The notes beneath the pieces are model-generated. The model was not told where the DNA came from. It made no database searches and saw only the letters and a program-made list of their open reading frames with translations. From CAYWJT01 sp964458655 (lineage in GTDB: Bacteria; Acidobacteriota; Aminicenantia; Aminicenantales; Saccharicenantaceae): a stretch of DNA of 64,000 bases. The stretch spans positions 1-64,000 of the forward strand of contig CAYWJT010000002.1 in the NCBI GenBank assembly GCA_964458655.1, given 5' to 3'. Within the stretch, counting starts at the first letter, position 1. Every line of letters begins with the position of its first letter. A program made the position numbers and the translations under genes. This document shows, in pieces, positions 61,636 to 64,000 of this stretch.

Positions 61636-63554
61636 CGTTGGCCCTCCTTCAACGGAGCTTGTGGGGAAGGCACATACCCTTTATCCATCAGGCTGATGAA
61701 ACCCAACAAGGCTCCCCAATGGTAGAACTCGTCGCTCCAGCTCCCGGTGTCGTCGCCACGCCCGGTCTCGGCGTTGTAGTTCTCGTACACATGGTGCTCG
61801 CCGAGCCAGGATCTCAAGAGCAGGTTCTCGGACTTTTCGGCCATGTCTTTCCGGGCTTCGGGCAGATCGTAATTCCGCAGGCCCAGATAGACCAGGAAAT
61901 TCATCGGGGCCCAGATCCTCCCTCTCCAATAGAGATTGTCCTTGAAGGCCGGATCGTTCCGGGCGATGGAAGGCATGATGAACTCGCCCCAGAATTCCCT
62001 AGGGTTGTAAAAGTGCTCTTCGATCATCCGTTCGGCCTGCTTCTGATCCGGGACCTTGGCCAGCAGGGGGTAAAACAGGGTCGGAGAGAGCCTGTGGCTG
62101 AATTCTCCCGTCAGGAGGTCCCTGTTCAGGTAGAGGCCGGTCTCCTCATCCCAGAGGGTTTCAAGCTTCGCCGAATACCTTGCCGCCCTTTCCCCCAACT
62201 CCCGTTCCTCCTCCGTTCGTCCCAGGACTGCGGCTATCTCAGCCAGGCTCCGGCAATCATTGATGTAGAGGCTCATGAGGCCCACGTCGGCCAGCAGCAT
62301 CTGATGGGAGATCCTGTCGTAGACGGCATCATCGTACATCGGAGAATTATCGAGACCCGACTCCCACTTGGCTCCTTGGAGGTTCCCGATGCCCCTATAG
62401 GACCGGTGGTAAGTCTCTCCATAGTCATAAGGGTCGGAACCATATGACAAATAGCCGTCAATTTCGCGGTTTTCGGCCCACCAGCGGTTCCATCTCAGCA
62501 ATTTGTCGAAGACCTCCTCGAGAAACCACTTGTCTCGATATTTCCTGTAGATCTCCTTGATCACAAGAGCGCCGACCGGCGGCTGGGAGCGGTCCAGGCT
62601 CTTGATCCCCGGCTGGCTGTTGTTCGGGACGAAGCCCTTGTCCGTGATCTCGCTGGTGATGGCGATCGCGTTGGCGTAGGCCAGTTCTTGGCAATCCAGG
62701 GAGAGCATATAGGCCGCGAAGTAGGTGTCCCACTCGAACAGGACCCAACCCCCGGCGCTCCAGGTCCGGCTGACCGGCGAAATGACCCTGTCGTTGCCGG
62801 GATCGTAGATCGTGTTCCAGGCCAGTACGGTCCGCAGGGCCTCGTAGGCGTCCGGCGCCTCGGGATACGTGGACCTGCGGGAAGCGCATTGAACTTCGGC
62901 CTTGTCGATGACCTCGCCGATCTCCTCCGCCGTCTTGGAGGGATCCGTCGTTATCGCGATGGGCTCAGCCAACGAAAACCTCAGGCCCTTCTCCGTCGCC
63001 AGGTACCGGCCCGAGGCGACGGCCAGCTCCGTCGGGCCGGAGCGGGTTTCGGCGCGGATCGTGCCGTCTTCTATCCATATCTTTCCAGGTCTGCCCCATA
63101 GCATCTGCGGGACCAGCACGAGGGCGTCGCCGGGCGATTGCTCCAGGGGGCTTATCCACAAGAAAAACCCGTTGTCGACGGCGGCGCTCCGGACTCGGAC
63201 GCGGATGCCTTGCCATTCGACCTCCACCTCGGTGTAGGAACCATCCCACGCATGAGGCCCGGGAATGACCCGTTCTTTGGCGCCGTTATCGCTCCTGCCT
63301 GGCAGGGCTTCTTTCAGCGTGTCCCCTGTTCGATGGCTGGCCAATTGGAGGCTGATCGAAAAACCTTCGGGCAACAGAACATGCGACAAGACACTCCGGG
63401 TATCCCAGGTGTTCCAGCCCTGGGAAAGCCGGGCCTTCATGGCGGCCCATTGCCTTCCGGATGCGTCTTTGGGCCCGGAGGATCCCATTCCGTTGCAGGA
63501 AACAAGAAGGGAGGTCAACGATAGGATCGCCAAGAAGGATGGAGTGGTTTTCAT
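61632..63554 (-). CDS. GH63-like glycosidase (mannosylglycerate hydrolase/glucosidase type)
   Basis: This 640-residue lipoprotein (LAILSLTSLLVSC) is an (alpha/alpha)6-barrel glycosidase. WSAGGWVLFEWDTYFAAYML, GFVPNNSQPGIKSLDRSQPP, AKWESGLDNSPMYDD and NLYWRGRIWAPMNFLVYLGL are the typical GH63 blocks. The end HVYENYNAETGRGDDTGSWS then FYHWGALLG is the family terminus with the catalytic base region. Characterised relatives cleave alpha-glucosides or mannosylglycerate, so the sugar is open. No Shine-Dalgarno site is visible at 63554; a small palindrome lies next to the start codon. The truncated gene at 61635 starts within its stop codon. A sulfatase gene lies just upstream on the same strand. 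Confidence 0.9.
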   Translation of the reverse strand: MKTTPSFLAILSLTSLLVSCNGMGSSGPKDASGRQWAAMKARLSQGWNTWDTRSVLSHVLLPEGFSISLQLASHRTGDTLKEALPGRSDNGAKERVIPGPHAWDGSYTEVEVEWQGIRVRVRSAAVDNGFFLWISPLEQSPGDALVLVPQMLWGRPGKIWIEDGTIRAETRSGPTELAVASGRYLATEKGLRFSLAEPIAITTDPSKTAEEIGEVIDKAEVQCASRRSTYPEAPDAYEALRTVLAWNTIYDPGNDRVISPVSRTWSAGGWVLFEWDTYFAAYMLSLDCQELAYANAIAITSEITDKGFVPNNSQPGIKSLDRSQPPVGALVIKEIYRKYRDKWFLEEVFDKLLRWNRWWAENREIDGYLSYGSDPYDYGETYHRSYRGIGNLQGAKWESGLDNSPMYDDAVYDRISHQMLLADVGLMSLYINDCRSLAEIAAVLGRTEEERELGERAARYSAKLETLWDEETGLYLNRDLLTGEFSHRLSPTLFYPLLAKVPDQKQAERMIEEHFYNPREFWGEFIMPSIARNDPAFKDNLYWRGRIWAPMNFLVYLGLRNYDLPEARKDMAEKSENLLLRSWLGEHHVYENYNAETGRGDDTGSWSDEFYHWGALLGFISLMDKGYVPSPQAPLKEGQR

Positions 63555-63555
63555 A

Positions 63556-63574
63556 ACTGTAGAAATAGTACAGT
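63556..63574 (-). promoter_or_regulatory. Inverted repeat at the GH63 start
   Basis: ACTGTA, seven bases (GAAATAG) and TACAGT form a perfect 6-base inverted repeat that ends one base from the start codon. It may be an operator or a small mRNA hairpin. No similar copy was seen elsewhere. Confidence 0.35.
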
Positions 63575-63616
63575 ATCATGGAGATTTTCAATCACTTTCT
63601 TGGCAGGCTGAATGTC

Positions 63617-64000
63617 CTATTCTGCCCCGAGCTCCGCTCTCAGGCGGCCCAGCTCTTTTTGCAGCGATCCTTTGACGCCGGCATAATCCGGGCTGCCATA
63701 AACATTGTGGAGTTCTTCCGGGTCTCTTTCCAGGTCGAACAATTCCCAGCAATCGATATCGTCATAATAATGGATCAGCTTATGACGCCGGGTGCGCACC
63801 CCATAATGCTTCCGGACGGAATGCACCGCGGGATATTCATAATAATGGTAATAGAATGACCGGCGCCAGTCCGGGATCTTTTTCCCCTGGAGGAGCCCCT
63901 TGAACGACCGCCCCTGCATGAAGGCCGGGACGGGAATGCCGGCCAGGTCCAGAAGCGTCGGAGCCAGATCAACGTTAAGCACCATGTGCTCTTTATCGAC
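63617..64000 (-). CDS. Sulfatase, C-terminal part (5' end outside window)
   Basis: The open frame continues through the window edge. It encodes VLNVDLAPTLLDLAGIPVPA and MQGRSFKGLLQGKKIPDW, the typical late part of a type I sulfatase. A YHYYEYPAVHSVRKHYGVRT segment follows, then HKLIHYYDDIDCWELFDLER and DPEELHNVYGSPDYAGV, which is the C-terminal domain seen in iduronate-2-sulfatase-like and choline-sulfatase-like families. The metal and formylglycine motifs lie outside the window. It is 62 bases upstream of the GH63-like gene and reads the same way, so they may be co-transcribed. It is more similar to the sulfatase at 48653 (NIDLAPTIMELAGISVP) than to that at 14807. Confidence 0.92.
   Translation of the reverse strand, partial: VDKEHMVLNVDLAPTLLDLAGIPVPAFMQGRSFKGLLQGKKIPDWRRSFYYHYYEYPAVHSVRKHYGVRTRRHKLIHYYDDIDCWELFDLERDPEELHNVYGSPDYAGVKGSLQKELGRLRAELGAE

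Noticed and set aside
1..64000. CRISPR arrays, rRNA, tRNA, integrase or replication origin
   Set aside because: No spaced direct repeats or RNA gene cores were seen on reading either strand.

Overview
The window is GC-rich (about 60-65%) chromosomal DNA of a Gram-negative, probably anaerobic bacterium. The supporting features are two TonB-dependent outer-membrane receptors, several lipoproteins, an oxygen-sensitive radical-SAM sulfatase-maturating enzyme, a GWxTD/TPR protein pair, and carboxypeptidase-regulatory (Oar-like) receptors without a SusD partner. That mix fits the Acidobacteriota / Candidatus Aminicenantes group. The assignment is an inference from gene content, not from a marker gene; no rRNA or tRNA was seen.

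Region 1 (1-8.5 kb) is housekeeping: the end of an O6-alkylguanine-DNA alkyltransferase, a thymidylate-synthase-like protein, UppP, a beta-barrel protein, a small membrane protein, an RlmB-type rRNA methyltransferase and a TonB receptor with a small companion gene. From 8.5 to 9.9 kb there is a decayed IS481-like transposase tail and a secreted orphan protein.

Region 2 (10-22.3 kb) is a first glycan-utilisation block. On the minus strand lie the anaerobic sulfatase-maturating enzyme, a cysteine-type sulfatase, a ROK repressor, a PfkB sugar kinase and a LamG-bearing enzyme-like protein. A secreted propeller-like protein runs divergently. A second minus-strand set holds a cupin-type sugar isomerase and an unknown secreted protein. 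A sulfatase remnant lies between these last genes and the block edge.

Region 3 (22.4-27 kb) holds a GWxTD protein, a carboxypeptidase-regulatory/TPR protein and an M24 aminopeptidase.

Region 4 (27-64 kb) is a large deoxysugar/sulfated-glycan locus. It contains a second LamG-family gene, a second ROK regulator, an Oar-like TonB receptor and a likely operon of sodium:solute symporter, zinc alcohol dehydrogenase, iron alcohol dehydrogenase, GH95 fucosidase, a Tat-exported protein and DPP4. A divergent pair of operons follows: minus strand GH106 rhamnosidase, sulfatase, a two-module LamG-family protein and a URO-D-family protein; plus strand GH36-like protein, GH106 and GH29 fucosidase. A zone of truncated genes follows at 61.1-61.6 kb, then a GH63-like glycosidase and the end of another sulfatase. 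Together these genes would strip sulfate, fucose and rhamnose from a sulfated polysaccharide outside the cytoplasm, import the products through TonB and SSS transporters, and reduce or oxidise the deoxysugar fragments inside.

The two most interesting signals are (i) a 17-bp near-palindrome, TTWMTTA-N3-YAAGAAA, found in front of four separate transcription units and best explained as the operator of the two near-identical ROK regulators, and (ii) a family of three intact and one broken LamG-associated secreted proteins that share an unassigned, strongly conserved enzyme-like module.
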